In this document: piece by piece, positions 52,638-62,325 of the stretch
How positions within the stretch are numbered: the stretch's first letter is position 1
Layout of the letters: every line of letters starts with the position of its first letter
NCBI GenBank assembly: GCA_031285775.1
Contig: JAITVN010000013.1
Span: 1 to 64,000, forward strand
Length of the DNA: 64,000 nucleotides
Reading direction: 5' to 3'
Source: Streptococcaceae bacterium
Lineage (GTDB): Bacteria; Bacillota; Bacilli; Lactobacillales; Streptococcaceae
The notes under the pieces: model-generated
Seen by the model: only the letters and a program-made list of their open reading frames with translations
Databases searched by the model: none
Told to the model about the DNA's origin: nothing
Program-made: the position numbers and the translations under genes

Positions 52638-54131
52638 ATGGTTAAATATATATTTGGAAGATTGCTTCGTGGTATTATTTCGATTTTTTTAGTCACGACG
52701 TTTACCTATGCCTTAGTCTATAGTTTGATTCCGCGCCACACAGTATTTACTCATGATCTCAACTACAATAAAATTGCTTCCGTTCCGGACAAACGAACAG
52801 ATTATGAGAATACCGTTTTTGATGAAATAGGCTACATTGAGTATTTAAACTCACGTGATTTGCTCCTGAAAGCTGAAAAAACAGACGCGAGCGTGACAAC
52901 GAAACACACTCAAAAAAATGAGAAGATCTTCAAAGCTTGGGCAAAAAAAGCCGGCTCCGGCTGGAAGATTCATCAAATGCCGCAAAGCAAAAACTTTTAT
53001 GCTGTTCGAGAGATTCCGCTTTATGAACGCGTCGGACGTTTTTATAGTCAACTGATTCAGATTGATCATATTTGGCATGTGCAGGATAAGACAAATCCGA
53101 ATCTCAAACGCGGCTACTCTGTAAGCACCAAAGGCGGTCTGGCACTGATAGGCAGCGGGACAAAGTACAAGTATCAGCTCTATGTCGATGGAAAATTTCC
53201 ATTTATTCATCAAAATATTGTGCATCTCTATTTAGGGCAGTCTTATCCGACTTACTCTGGTCAGGGCGTTCTGCAAGTCATTGAACAAAGTCAAGGTCAA
53301 GCGAAGCTGGCAATGACACAGTTCCCGACAGGTAAAATGCTCTCAGCGGCCAATCTGCATTCGGCACAATATCAAAGCCCAAGTAAAACGGACGCGCCCA
53401 CCAAGGCAAAATTCAGCAAAGATCCATACACTCTCACGCAAAACAACAACAGAGATTTTTCAATGATTGCGACTTCGTTTCTGAATGGCTTCATTGCGCT
53501 TGTCATTGTTTATGCGCTTGGAGTGCCATTGTCAATGCTCTTCGCGCGTAAAAAGGGCACTTGGATCGACGGCATCGGCAATACGATTGTTATTCTGTCA
53601 ATTGCTTTGCCCAGTCTGGCTTTCGTTTACTTTCTGCAGTTCATCGGCGGAAAAATCGGCTTACCAACACTCTTTCCAGACTTAGGGGCGCATAATGTTC
53701 TGTCTTATGTGCTGCCCGTATTCATTTTAGCCGCCTTATCGCTTGGCGGCACGATTCAATGGGTTCGACGTTTCATGATTGATCAGTCCTTGAGTGATTA
53801 TGTCCGCTTTGCGCGCTCAAAAGGCTTGTCAGAAAAAGAGATTTCCAGTCGCCACATCATGAAAAATGCCTTGATTCCGATTGTTCAAGGAATTCCAGGT
53901 TCAATCATCGCTACAATCGGGGGTGCCACCATTACAGAAACGATTTTCAATGTGCCGGGAATGGGTAAAATGCTGCCGGCGGCAATTTTGTCACACAACA
54001 ATGCCATGGTTGTCGGTCTGACCTTTATATTTACTGTAACTGCTGTGATCTCACTGATCTTGGGCGACTTTGTCATGACGCTGGTTGATCCTCGCATCAA
54101 TCTTTCTGTAAAACGAGGAGGTGAAAAATGA
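52638..54131 (+). CDS. amiC: Oligopeptide ABC transporter permease (AmiC/OppB)
   Basis: 497 residues, matching the length of streptococcal AmiC, well above ordinary OppB (about 300). TM1 is at about 9-31; a large extracytoplasmic segment of about 250 residues (37-280) follows, then five membrane helices. The EAA coupling loop is in [27 protein letters not shown]. The start follows AAAGGAAAGC. Its stop overlaps the amiD start (ATGA). Confidence 0.9.
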   Translation: MVKYIFGRLLRGIISIFLVTTFTYALVYSLIPRHTVFTHDLNYNKIASVPDKRTDYENTVFDEIGYIEYLNSRDLLLKAEKTDASVTTKHTQKNEKIFKAWAKKAGSGWKIHQMPQSKNFYAVREIPLYERVGRFYSQLIQIDHIWHVQDKTNPNLKRGYSVSTKGGLALIGSGTKYKYQLYVDGKFPFIHQNIVHLYLGQSYPTYSGQGVLQVIEQSQGQAKLAMTQFPTGKMLSAANLHSAQYQSPSKTDAPTKAKFSKDPYTLTQNNNRDFSMIATSFLNGFIALVIVYALGVPLSMLFARKKGTWIDGIGNTIVILSIALPSLAFVYFLQFIGGKIGLPTLFPDLGAHNVLSYVLPVFILAALSLGGTIQWVRRFMIDQSLSDYVRFARSKGLSEKEISSRHIMKNALIPIVQGIPGSIIATIGGATITETIFNVPGMGKMLPAAILSHNNAMVVGLTFIFTVTAVISLILGDFVMTLVDPRINLSVKRGGEK

Positions 54132-55069
54132 CAAATAAAAAAATTGAAAATTTGACAGCGGATCTTTTCGAATTTGCAAAAGTTGATGAATTGGACTCTG
54201 AAAGAATTGATGCCCCGATTTATTCCTATTGGCGCTCAGTTTTCAGGAAATTCTTCAGCTCGAAGTTTACAATTCTCATGCTTGTCATCATGCTTGTCAT
54301 CATCATATTAAGTTTCATCCAGCCTCTTTTTTCAGGCTACAGTTTCATGAATACAGGCAACATCAATGACTTTGCTTCACGATATAATCCGCCCAGTCTG
54401 CAATACTGGTTTGGTACAGATTCAAATGGACAGAGCCTCTTTGATGCGGTTTGGGCAGGCGCAAGAACCTCAATTTCCATCGGATTTCTGGCCACTTTGA
54501 TTACGACTGTGATTGGTGTGGTTGTCGGCGCGATTTGGGGAAATTCACCGCATATTGATCGCTTTATGCTTGAAATTTATAATGTGGTCAGCAATGTGCC
54601 GCTGCTCCTAATCATCATGGTTCTCTCCTTCTCATTCGGCAACGGCTTCTGGAATCTGCTCTTTGCCATGTCGGTGACTTCCTGGCTGGGAACGGCTTAC
54701 TTTATCCGTGTTCAGGTCATGATCATCCGTGATCGGGAGTACAATTTGGCTTCAAGGACATTGGGGACGAGGACTTGGCATATCGTGACCAAAAATACGC
54801 TGCCTTTCATGGTTTCCGTCATTATGACAATGGTTTCCACGTCCTTGCCGAGTTTCATAAGCTATGAAGTATTTCTCAGCTTTCTAGGCATCGGATTGTC
54901 GGCAGATACCCCATCGCTCGGGCGTATGATTTCACAGTATTCAAATAATGTGACAGATGAAGCCTATTTGTTTTGGATTCCTGTCATTGTACTTGCTTTG
55001 ATCACAATGTCGCTTTACTTGGTCGGACAGGCTTTAGCAGATGCGTCAGATCCAAAGACACACTTGTAG
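54128..55069 (+). CDS. amiD: Oligopeptide ABC transporter permease (AmiD/OppC)
   Basis: 313 residues with six membrane helices; an N-terminal cytoplasmic arm of about 45 residues precedes TM1. The sequence [28 protein letters not shown] is typical of OppC/DppC permeases, and the EAA loop lies in [25 protein letters not shown]. It pairs with AmiC to form the membrane channel. The start is coupled to amiC; GGAGGTGAAAA precedes it. Confidence 0.92.
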   Translation: MTNKKIENLTADLFEFAKVDELDSERIDAPIYSYWRSVFRKFFSSKFTILMLVIMLVIIILSFIQPLFSGYSFMNTGNINDFASRYNPPSLQYWFGTDSNGQSLFDAVWAGARTSISIGFLATLITTVIGVVVGAIWGNSPHIDRFMLEIYNVVSNVPLLLIIMVLSFSFGNGFWNLLFAMSVTSWLGTAYFIRVQVMIIRDREYNLASRTLGTRTWHIVTKNTLPFMVSVIMTMVSTSLPSFISYEVFLSFLGIGLSADTPSLGRMISQYSNNVTDEAYLFWIPVIVLALITMSLYLVGQALADASDPKTHL

Positions 55070-55078
55070 GAGGAAAAA

Positions 55079-56206
55079 ATGACAGATAAAAATAAAATTA
55101 TTGAAGTCAAAGATGTTTCCGTTCAATTTCAAGTGCGCAAGCGTGTTTTGACGGCTATTCGCGACATTTCCATTGATTTGTACGAAGGTGAAGTTTTAGC
55201 AATCGTTGGCGAATCAGGCTCAGGAAAATCCGTTTTCACTAAAACATTCACAGGAATGCTGGAGGAAAATGGAAAGATCTCTGCGGGTTCAATCATGTAC
55301 CATGGGCAGGACTTGACGCAGATTCATTCCAACAAAGAGTGGAGCAAAATCCGCGGCGGAAAAATTGCCACTATTTTCCAGGATCCTATGACTTCGTTGA
55401 ATCCTGTTGTCACGATCGGCAAGCAGATTGTTGAGGTAATTGAGAAGCACCAGAAGATCAAAGGTGCCAAAGCCAAGGAAATTGCCATTGATCTGATGAA
55501 TAAAGTTGGCATTCCAGATGCGGAAAAAAGATTTAATGATTATCCCTTTGAATATTCAGGCGGAATGCGGCAGCGTATCGTCATTGCGATTGCCTTGGCC
55601 TGCAAACCAGAAATTCTGATTTGTGACGAGCCGACGACCGCATTAGATGTGACCATACAGGCACAAATTTTAAGCTTAATTCGCAGTCTCCAGAAAGAAT
55701 ATGAATTTACCACGATTTTCATCACGCATGACTTAGGTGTCGTCGCAAATATCGCAGATAAAGTGGCCGTCATGTATGCGGGAGAAGTAGTCGAATACGG
55801 GACAGTGGATGACATCTTCTTCGACCCTAAGCATCCCTACACATGGAGCCTGCTTTCTTCACTTCCGCAGCTGGGTCAAAGAGGCGCAGAATTATTTTCA
55901 ATCTCAGGGACACCGCCCTCACTTTTCAAAGAAATTGAAGGCGATGCGTTTGCCCCTCGTAATCCCTATTCGCTCAAAATTGATTTTGTGAAGGCGCCGC
56001 CAAAAGTACAAGTCAACGAGGTACACTGGGCAAAAACATGGCTTTTAGACGAAAGAGCACCGAAAATTGAAAAGCCTGCGATCATCCAAAATTTGCATGA
56101 AAAAATGGAGCTTATGATAAGAAGTCATGCGCATGAGTTTGTAGAAGCGCCGCAGATTGTAGAGGGAAATGGTGCTTCAAGTAAAAGCAGGGAGGTAAGC
56201 AGATGA
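55079..56206 (+). CDS. amiE: Oligopeptide ABC transporter ATPase (AmiE/OppD)
   Basis: 375 residues. ABC ATPase: Walker A GESGSGKS (about 43-50), signature YSGGMRQR, Walker [12 protein letters not shown], switch His in FITHDLGVV. The C-terminal oligopeptide/dipeptide extension follows, though this copy lacks an evident four-Cys cluster. The last 45 residues are a Glu/Ser-rich tail beyond the usual end. amiF starts inside its stop. Confidence 0.93.
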   Translation: MTDKNKIIEVKDVSVQFQVRKRVLTAIRDISIDLYEGEVLAIVGESGSGKSVFTKTFTGMLEENGKISAGSIMYHGQDLTQIHSNKEWSKIRGGKIATIFQDPMTSLNPVVTIGKQIVEVIEKHQKIKGAKAKEIAIDLMNKVGIPDAEKRFNDYPFEYSGGMRQRIVIAIALACKPEILICDEPTTALDVTIQAQILSLIRSLQKEYEFTTIFITHDLGVVANIADKVAVMYAGEVVEYGTVDDIFFDPKHPYTWSLLSSLPQLGQRGAELFSISGTPPSLFKEIEGDAFAPRNPYSLKIDFVKAPPKVQVNEVHWAKTWLLDERAPKIEKPAIIQNLHEKMELMIRSHAHEFVEAPQIVEGNGASSKSREVSR

Positions 56207-57144
56207 GCAAAGAAGTACTCTTGAGCGTCAAGGATCTGGAAATTACCTTTGGCAGCGGCAAAAAGAAGTTCACAGCTGTAAAGGACGCCAGTTTTGATAT
56301 CTATAAAGGCGAAACTTTTTCACTGGTAGGCGAATCTGGTTCTGGAAAGACCACCATCGGACGGGCTGTTATCGGAATTAATCCTGTCAGTGCAGGTGAA
56401 ATCATCTTTGAAGGAGAGAAGATTTCAGGCAAAAGAAATCAAAAACTGCGCGAGAAAGTAACGCGTGAAATCCAGATGGTTTTCCAGGATCCAGCAGCTT
56501 CACTGAACGATCGAGCAACCATTGATTACATTATCTCCGAAGGATTATACAACTTTAAACTTTTCAAAGACGAAAAGGATAGAAAAGAAAAAGTGGAAGC
56601 CATGATTCAAGAGGTTGGCCTGCTGCCTGAGCACTTATCTCGTTACCCGCATGAATTCTCTGGCGGGCAGCGTCAACGCATCGGCATTGCGCGCGCGCTG
56701 ATCATGGATCCGCATCTGGTTATCGCCGATGAACCCATTTCTGCACTTGATGTCTCCATTCGGGCGCAAGTACTGAATCTGCTGAAGAAATTCCAGCGAG
56801 AGAAAAATGTGACCTATTTGTTTGTGGCACATGACTTGTCTGTGGTACGTTATATTTCTGACCGCATCGCTGTCATTTATAAAGGACAGATTGTCGAAAT
56901 GGCCGAGACTGAGGAATTGTTTGAGCATCCGATCCATCCTTACACGAAGTCTTTACTCTCAGCAGTGCCTATTCCTGACCCGAAGCTGGAAAAAGAAAAG
57001 AAGCTGATTGTCTATCACCCAGTGAAATACGACAATTCATCAGATTTGCCCAGTTTCGTAGAAATACTACCAGGACACTTTGTCTGGGCAAATCAGGCAG
57101 AACTGTCAACTTACCGAGAAAATCTGGAAACAATAAAAAAGTAA
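56203..57144 (+). CDS. amiF: Oligopeptide ABC transporter ATPase (AmiF/OppF)
   Basis: 313 residues. Walker A GESGSGKT, signature FSGGQRQR, Walker [13 protein letters not shown], switch His in VAHDLSVV. It forms the ATPase heterodimer with AmiE. Last gene of the operon; overlaps amiE by 4 nt. A GCCAG/CTGGC stem-loop (57200-57231) follows in the gap but lacks a T run. Confidence 0.93.
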   Translation: MSKEVLLSVKDLEITFGSGKKKFTAVKDASFDIYKGETFSLVGESGSGKTTIGRAVIGINPVSAGEIIFEGEKISGKRNQKLREKVTREIQMVFQDPAASLNDRATIDYIISEGLYNFKLFKDEKDRKEKVEAMIQEVGLLPEHLSRYPHEFSGGQRQRIGIARALIMDPHLVIADEPISALDVSIRAQVLNLLKKFQREKNVTYLFVAHDLSVVRYISDRIAVIYKGQIVEMAETEELFEHPIHPYTKSLLSAVPIPDPKLEKEKKLIVYHPVKYDNSSDLPSFVEILPGHFVWANQAELSTYRENLETIKK

Positions 57145-57259
57145 TTTTAGCTAATTCTAAGGAAATTATGTATAATAGTGTAAAATGTTTATCAGGGATG
57201 AAGCCAGCTTTCAAAAGTGTCTCTTAACTGGCGTCAACTGTGACATAAAACTTTTTTGC

Positions 57260-57288
57260 TTGCAAATTTAAAATGAATTTGATAAACT
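57260..57288 (+). promoter_or_regulatory. Promoter and short structured leader of rpmE2
   Basis: TTGCAA - 17 nt - TAAACT. The leader (57295-57366) contains CTTTGGTTC and GAGCCAAGG, which can pair. An autoregulatory L31 leader is possible, but the stem is short. Confidence 0.5.
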
Positions 57289-57366
57289 AAATAGTACGGC
57301 TTTAAGCCTTCAACAACTTTGGTTCGGCAGATTTGCTAAAAATAAGAGCCAAGGCGAAAGGAATGT

Positions 57367-57612
57367 ATGAAAAAAGATATTCATCCAAAATATGGACCCG
57401 TTGTGTTTAAAGATACCTCAACAGGTTACCAGTTTTTGAGCGGTTCGACTAAAACGTCAAAAGAGACCATCAAATGGGAAGATGGCAATGAGTACCCTCT
57501 GATTCGAGTGGAAATTTCATCCGATAGTCATCCCTTCTATACTGGACGTCAGAAGTTTACGCAAGCAGACGGACGAGTAGATCGTTTCAACAAGAAATAC
57601 GGTCTCAAATAA
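57367..57612 (+). CDS. rpmE2: 50S ribosomal protein L31 type B
   Basis: 81 residues, [28 protein letters not shown], the standard type B L31 length. The zinc-binding CxxC cysteines of type A L31 are absent, which marks the zinc-independent form. It binds at the 50S central protuberance. No type A L31 gene is in the window. AAAGGAATGT serves as ribosome binding site. Confidence 0.96.
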   Translation: MKKDIHPKYGPVVFKDTSTGYQFLSGSTKTSKETIKWEDGNEYPLIRVEISSDSHPFYTGRQKFTQADGRVDRFNKKYGLK

Positions 57613-57706
57613 GTTTTTTTCTGAGATTGCAAGCAATGAAGAATAAACGCAGAAAACACTTGTAGAATAGCAATTGAGCAGGTTTTGCAGTTTAGCAAAA
57701 ACTTTA

Positions 57707-57732
57707 GATTCTATCAAGGCTTGATAGAATCT
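57707..57732 (+). terminator. Strong hairpin in the 360-bp gap after rpmE2
   Basis: GATTCTATCA aggct TGATAGAATC followed by TTTT. It probably ends the rpmE2 transcript. The rest of the gap (57733-57957) is AT-rich and shows no convincing gene. Confidence 0.75.
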
Positions 57733-57957
57733 TTTAATAGATGAAAGAGTCAGAATATTTTGTCCCCTTTAAATAAGACAGTGTTTTTTAAGAGAAATCC
57801 TATTCATCCGCTGGATTTGATTTACCAAGAGAGAAATAAGAATATTAAGACCTACTACCTTGAAATAAGAGACAAATAGAATTTCATGCCAAAATTATAA
57901 AAATTGCAAAAAACTTCTAGATTTTCAAGTATATCTTATGAGGGTTTTGTAAAAAAA

Positions 57958-57966
57958 TGTTACAAT
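57958..57966 (+). promoter_or_regulatory. Extended -10 box of the DUF177 gene, 6 nt from its start codon
   Basis: TGtTACAAT followed by 6 nt and the ATG at 57973. This also argues against the upstream ORF-track start at 57904. Confidence 0.7.
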
Positions 57967-57972
57967 TACATT

Positions 57973-58500
57973 ATGAAGTGGCAAATTAGTGAAATACAGA
58001 AACAGAAATCAATTCGTTTTGATGAAATACTTGATCTTAAAAGTGAACTGATGGCACGCAATCCTGAAATTCTAGATTTGACGGACGTGAGTGTTAAGGG
58101 CTCAGTAGACTATGAAAATGGATTATATGATTTGCTGGCCGATGTCAGCTGTGTCATATCTTTGCCGTCAACACGGAGTCTGAAAGTGGTTGAGCTGCCA
58201 TTGGATTTTGAGATCAGCGAAACTTACGCTCTCCCTGAAAATACTGAAGAAGTTAATGAGCCCATGATTCTATCGTTAGCGTCGAATGAAATTTCACTTG
58301 ACGAGGTCATAGCGGACAATATTCTATTGGAAATTCCTCTTCAGGTCTTGACGGATGAGGAAAAAGAAAGTGGTGTGATGCCACACGGAAAAAACTGGAC
58401 AGTCTTATCAGAGGACGATTATGAAAAGATAAAGGCAGAAACGAAAAAGTCGAATTCTCCCTTTGCATCTCTGAACAATCTCTCTCATGAGGCTGAATAA
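57973..58500 (+). CDS. yceD: DUF177 / YceD-family protein
   Basis: 175 residues from ATG 57973. YceD-type proteins affect accumulation of 23S rRNA; the mechanism is not settled. The pattern DVSVKGSVDYENGLYDLLADVSCVISLPSTRSLKVVELPLDFEISETY is characteristic. The usual YceD partner rpmF (L32) is not adjacent. Instead a CovRS-type pair follows, as in Streptococcus pyogenes, where a similar gene precedes covR. Leaderless start. Confidence 0.85.
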   Translation: MKWQISEIQKQKSIRFDEILDLKSELMARNPEILDLTDVSVKGSVDYENGLYDLLADVSCVISLPSTRSLKVVELPLDFEISETYALPENTEEVNEPMILSLASNEISLDEVIADNILLEIPLQVLTDEEKESGVMPHGKNWTVLSEDDYEKIKAETKKSNSPFASLNNLSHEAE

Positions 58501-58546
58501 GTTTATCTTAAGTCTATTTGTTAAAAATTTTTAAAGGAAAATAAAA

Positions 58547-59254
58547 ATGGTTGGAACTAAAAAAATACTAATTATTGAAGACGAGAAGAATCTAAGCAGA
58601 TTTGTGTCATTAGAGCTTGAACACGAAGGTTATCAGACCACAGTTGTGGCAGATGGACGAAAAGGCTTGGAAGAATCTTTGACTGGGAAGTATGATTTGA
58701 TTCTGCTGGACTTGATGCTCCCTGAGCTGGATGGCTTTGAGGTAGCCCGTCGCGTCCGTAAAGATGGCGTCAATACTCCGATTATCATCATGACTGCACG
58801 TGATTCTACGATGGACCGTGTAGCTGGTTTAGATATCGGGGCAGACGATTATATCGTTAAGCCTTTTGCCATCGAAGAATTGTTAGCGCGCGTTCGTGCC
58901 TTTTTCCGTCGTGAAGACCAAGTTAAGAAGCTTAATGGTTTCTCGGATGACAACAGTCAGTTCCGCGATTTAAAGATTGATCGCACGAACCGGACAGTTC
59001 AGCGCGGCAATCGAATCATTGATTTGACAAAACGTGAGTATGAGCTCTTATTGACGCTGATGCAGCATCGCGGAAATGTCGTGACGCGTGAGCATTTGGT
59101 CTCTGAAGTTTGGGGATTCCCAAATACTGAAACCAATGTAGTGGATGTTTATGTCAGATATCTGCGAAATAAGCTTGACGAGCCTGGAAAAGAATCCTAT
59201 ATTCAGACCGTTCGCGGCTTAGGCTATGTGATGCGTGATAATACTGTGAATTAG
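58547..59254 (+). CDS. covR: CovR-like response regulator (OmpR family)
   Basis: 235 residues. The receiver domain has the phosphorylated Asp55 in LILLDLMLPELDG and the acidic pair in IIEDEKN; Thr and Lys switch residues are present (MTARDS, DDYIVKPFAIEELLAR). The OmpR-type winged-helix domain (about 140-232) ends ETNVVDVYVRYLRNKLDEPGKESYIQTVRGLGYVMR, very like streptococcal CovR and lactococcal LlrA. The histidine kinase gene starts 2 nt after its stop. Regulon unknown here. Confidence 0.88.
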   Translation: MVGTKKILIIEDEKNLSRFVSLELEHEGYQTTVVADGRKGLEESLTGKYDLILLDLMLPELDGFEVARRVRKDGVNTPIIIMTARDSTMDRVAGLDIGADDYIVKPFAIEELLARVRAFFRREDQVKKLNGFSDDNSQFRDLKIDRTNRTVQRGNRIIDLTKREYELLLTLMQHRGNVVTREHLVSEVWGFPNTETNVVDVYVRYLRNKLDEPGKESYIQTVRGLGYVMRDNTVN

Positions 59255-59256
59255 TA

Positions 59257-60774
59257 ATGTCAAAAGTCGAGAAAATCAAGAAATTTTTCAAGGGTAATTT
59301 TAAGTTTGCCTTTAAAAAGAATTCCATATTATGGCGCTGGTCTGCAGCTAACGCCATTTTTTTCTTTATCGCCATTACGCTTGTGGCACTTGTGAGCTAC
59401 CTGGTGATGATGTTTTCTGTTATTGGCTCTAACAATGCCAGTATGAAGGGGACGCTCGACAGCATCAGTGTACGCTTATCAAAATCAGATCGTCCGTTGA
59501 CAAAACAAAACTTAAATGATTTTCTAAACAATTTTAACATTCCGACAGGATCTTGGGAGGGCGGAGAACTACTACAAAGTTCGGATATTCTCAGTCAGAT
59601 GATTTCCTCCAGGAATATGAATTTTTATTTTTATAACGTTGATCATCACATGTTTTATAGGACTAACAGTGATCGGCTGCCCTTTCAGAGTTCAGGAAGC
59701 AAAAAAATCACTTCCTACAAGTTTGACGGGAATACAGGTTATCTAGGTTGGAGAGAGATCAGATCGGAAAAAACTGGCGAGGTAATCGGCTACATTGCTG
59801 CCTTTTATGATTTATCGAATTTCTATTCCCTGAGTCAAAAAATGCTTATCGCATTCATTGTGATTACCTTTATTTCATTGATTGTGTCTGTTTTCTTCGG
59901 CTATCAACTCACTAAGCACTTCATTAAGCCTTTGCGTCGAATCGGCGAGTCCATGGAAAAAGTGGCTGCTCACCCGGAAGAGGCCTTTGTTCCAGTCAGA
60001 TTTGAAAAAGACAAGATCGATGAAATCACACAAATCGCTGATTTTTATAATCAGATGATGGGCCACGTGAATTATTACATTGAACAGCAGCGCGGTTTCG
60101 TGTCGGATGCCTCTCATGAGCTGCGGACGCCTCTGGCTGTGATTGATGGCCATCTGCACCTCTTGGAGCGCTGGGGCAAAGATGATCCGAAAGTGATGGA
60201 AGAATCACATCGCGTGATCATTGAGGAAGTTTCCAACATGAAACGAATGCTTGAAGGAATGCTGGCCCTGTCAAGGCTAGAGCAAAAGAAGCTGCCGTCT
60301 GAGTATCGGACGAAGGTGATTAATCCTGTCACACAAGTTGAAATCGTATTGGGCAATTTTTCAATGATGCATCCTGAATTTTCGGCTCATTTTATTAACA
60401 AGCTTTCGGAAGATTGCCGAATGCTCATGGATGAAGGACATTATGTCCAGGCGCTGATGATTTTACTCAATAATGCTGCCAAATATTCACCTGACTCACA
60501 CAAATCTATTACCATTGAGCTGAATGAAACAGAAGATTTTGTTGTGACGAGTGTGGCAGACAAAGGCATGGGAATGTCTAAAGAAGATGCCAATCTGATT
60601 TTTGAGCGCTTTTTCAGAGCAGATAAGGCACGCAATCGTGAAATCGGGGGAACTGGCCTAGGACTGCCGATTCTTGCCAACATCGTCAAACAATACGGCG
60701 GCGGTATAGTCGAAGTAGAAACAGAGCTGAACAAAGGCTCAAAATTCACATTTAAGATTCCTAAAGTGAAATAG
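59257..60774 (+). CDS. covS: CovS-like sensor histidine kinase
   Basis: 505 residues. Two membrane helices (about 29-52 and 197-217) enclose an extracytoplasmic sensor domain of about 145 residues; a HAMP domain (about 218-275), HisKA with His287 (FVSDASHELRTPLAV) and HATPase_c (N box LLNNAAKYSPDSH, G1 VADKGMGM, G2 GGTGLGLPI) follow. It should phosphorylate the CovR-like regulator encoded just upstream. In streptococci CovS responds to Mg2+ and host peptides; the signal here is unknown. Confidence 0.88.
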   Translation: MSKVEKIKKFFKGNFKFAFKKNSILWRWSAANAIFFFIAITLVALVSYLVMMFSVIGSNNASMKGTLDSISVRLSKSDRPLTKQNLNDFLNNFNIPTGSWEGGELLQSSDILSQMISSRNMNFYFYNVDHHMFYRTNSDRLPFQSSGSKKITSYKFDGNTGYLGWREIRSEKTGEVIGYIAAFYDLSNFYSLSQKMLIAFIVITFISLIVSVFFGYQLTKHFIKPLRRIGESMEKVAAHPEEAFVPVRFEKDKIDEITQIADFYNQMMGHVNYYIEQQRGFVSDASHELRTPLAVIDGHLHLLERWGKDDPKVMEESHRVIIEEVSNMKRMLEGMLALSRLEQKKLPSEYRTKVINPVTQVEIVLGNFSMMHPEFSAHFINKLSEDCRMLMDEGHYVQALMILLNNAAKYSPDSHKSITIELNETEDFVVTSVADKGMGMSKEDANLIFERFFRADKARNREIGGTGLGLPILANIVKQYGGGIVEVETELNKGSKFTFKIPKVK

Positions 60775-60796
60775 AGCTGTAAAAAAAATATGGAAG

Positions 60797-60825
60797 GCGT
60801 TTTCTCGTTTGAAGCGCTTTTTTTT
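60797..60825 (+). terminator. Terminator after covS
   Basis: GCGTTT tctcgtttg AAGCGC (one G-T pair), followed by eight T residues. Confidence 0.65.
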
Positions 60826-60933
60826 GAGTAAATAGTGAAAATGAAAATGAAAAATCAAGAAAAATTATTGACGCGAATTCCTGCCCTATCTACTTTTTCA
60901 GCATCAATTACATTCTGTGTTTTGACAATTTTG

Positions 60934-60942
60934 TGATAAAAT
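60934..60942 (+). promoter_or_regulatory. Extended -10 box of murD, 6 nt from the start codon
   Basis: TGaTAAAAT, then AAGGAG directly touching the ATG. The AAGGAG is too close to the start to act as a ribosome binding site, and initiation would fall on the ATG itself. Confidence 0.7.
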
Positions 60943-60948
60943 AAGGAG

Positions 60949-62325
60949 ATGAAAAATTCTCGAGAATATTTAGGCAAACGTGTTCTGGTACTTGGGCTTG
61001 GTCGCTCGGGCACGGCTGCTGCAAAGTTGCTTCATGATTTAGAAGCTGAGGTTGTGGTTAACGACAGTGAAGCGCAGGCTGCACCAGAACTTGAGCAACT
61101 TGGTATTAATGTGGTTACAGGATCACATCCGCTGGGACTTTTAGATGGCATTGATCTGATGGTAAAAAATCCCGGCATTCGTTACGATAATATTTTAGTG
61201 GCTGAAGCTGAGAAACGCAGAATTCCCATCGTGACAGACATTGATTTGGCTGGTGAGATTTCAGACGCGGATATTGTGGCAATTACAGGGACGAACGGCA
61301 AGACCACAACGACGACATTGATCGGGCGCATTCTTAAAGAATCAGGATTTCATGTGAAAGTGGGCGGAAATATCGGCATCCCCGCGTCAGAAGTAGCCCA
61401 AGCGACGAGAAAATCCGACAAGCTAGTGATGGAAACCTCAAGTTTTCAACTTCAGGGAACGTTGAAGTTTCATCCTCATATTGCAGTTATTACAAATATC
61501 TACTCTACGCATTTAGATTACCATGGTTCTCAGGAAAACTATGAGGCAGCCAAGTGGAAGATTCAGCAGAACATGACAGCTGACGATTTTCTGATTTTGA
61601 ATTTCAACCAGGCGAAGCTGCGCCAAATGGCAAATAAAACTCAAGCGACGCTTGTGCCTTTTTCCACTCAGAAGGTGCTTCCAGAAGGCGCTTACGCTTT
61701 CGAGGGCAAGCTTTATTTCAGAGATGAGTACTTGATGGACGCGGCAGAGTTAAGCCTTCCGGGTGAGCATAATGTTGAGAATGCTCTGGCCGCAATCGCT
61801 GCAGTGAAGCTGTCTGGCGCAAGTAATGCGGCGATTGTAAAGGTGCTGACAAGTTTTGAAGGCGTGCGTCACCGTTTGCAATTTTTAGGGACAGCTCAGG
61901 GCCGTCGTGCCTATAATGACACTGAGGCAACCAATATTCTGGCGACAAAAAAAGCCTTGACCGGCTTTGATCACAGCAAATTATGGCTTTTTGTCGGTGG
62001 ACTTGATCGCGGGAATAATTTTGACGAATTAGAAGACTCGCTCGTAGGCCTGAAAGGTTTGATTATCAGCGGGGAAACAACCCCTAAATTTGTGGCTTTG
62101 GCTGAAAAACTGGGAATCCCCTATCACACGACTGAAAATGTCGTCACTGGTTTAAACGAGATTTTCCCCTGCACTGAAGCTGGTGATACCTTACTTTTAA
62201 GCCCGGCTTGTGCAAGTTGGGATCAGTATAAGAATGCAGAGCAGCGCGGAGATATGTTCATCGAAGCCTTTGAAGCGCTGAAGGAAAAAGTAGCAGAGCC
62301 AGACGTTAAAAAGGAGCTGAAATGA
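60949..62325 (+). CDS. murD: UDP-N-acetylmuramoyl-L-alanine--D-glutamate ligase
   Basis: 458 residues. Mur ligase that adds D-Glu to UDP-MurNAc-L-Ala in the cytoplasm. The N-terminal nucleotide-binding domain has VLGLGRSGTAAAKLL, the central ATP site ITGTNGKTTTTTL (about 113-125), and the C-terminal domain starts near GVRHRLQFLGTAQGRRAYNDTEATN. First gene of murD-murG-divIB. Its mRNA looks leaderless. murG overlaps its stop (ATGA). Confidence 0.96.
   Translation: MKNSREYLGKRVLVLGLGRSGTAAAKLLHDLEAEVVVNDSEAQAAPELEQLGINVVTGSHPLGLLDGIDLMVKNPGIRYDNILVAEAEKRRIPIVTDIDLAGEISDADIVAITGTNGKTTTTTLIGRILKESGFHVKVGGNIGIPASEVAQATRKSDKLVMETSSFQLQGTLKFHPHIAVITNIYSTHLDYHGSQENYEAAKWKIQQNMTADDFLILNFNQAKLRQMANKTQATLVPFSTQKVLPEGAYAFEGKLYFRDEYLMDAAELSLPGEHNVENALAAIAAVKLSGASNAAIVKVLTSFEGVRHRLQFLGTAQGRRAYNDTEATNILATKKALTGFDHSKLWLFVGGLDRGNNFDELEDSLVGLKGLIISGETTPKFVALAEKLGIPYHTTENVVTGLNEIFPCTEAGDTLLLSPACASWDQYKNAEQRGDMFIEAFEALKEKVAEPDVKKELK

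Noticed and set aside
57613-57957. A small gene in the 345-bp gap after rpmE2 (for example MKNKRRKHL at about 57634)
   Set aside because: Only nine codons, no ribosome binding site, and no other frame with coding character.
57904-57972. Upstream start of the DUF177 gene at 57904
   Set aside because: The extended -10 box at 57958-57966 lies inside that extension, so those codons would not be transcribed from this promoter.
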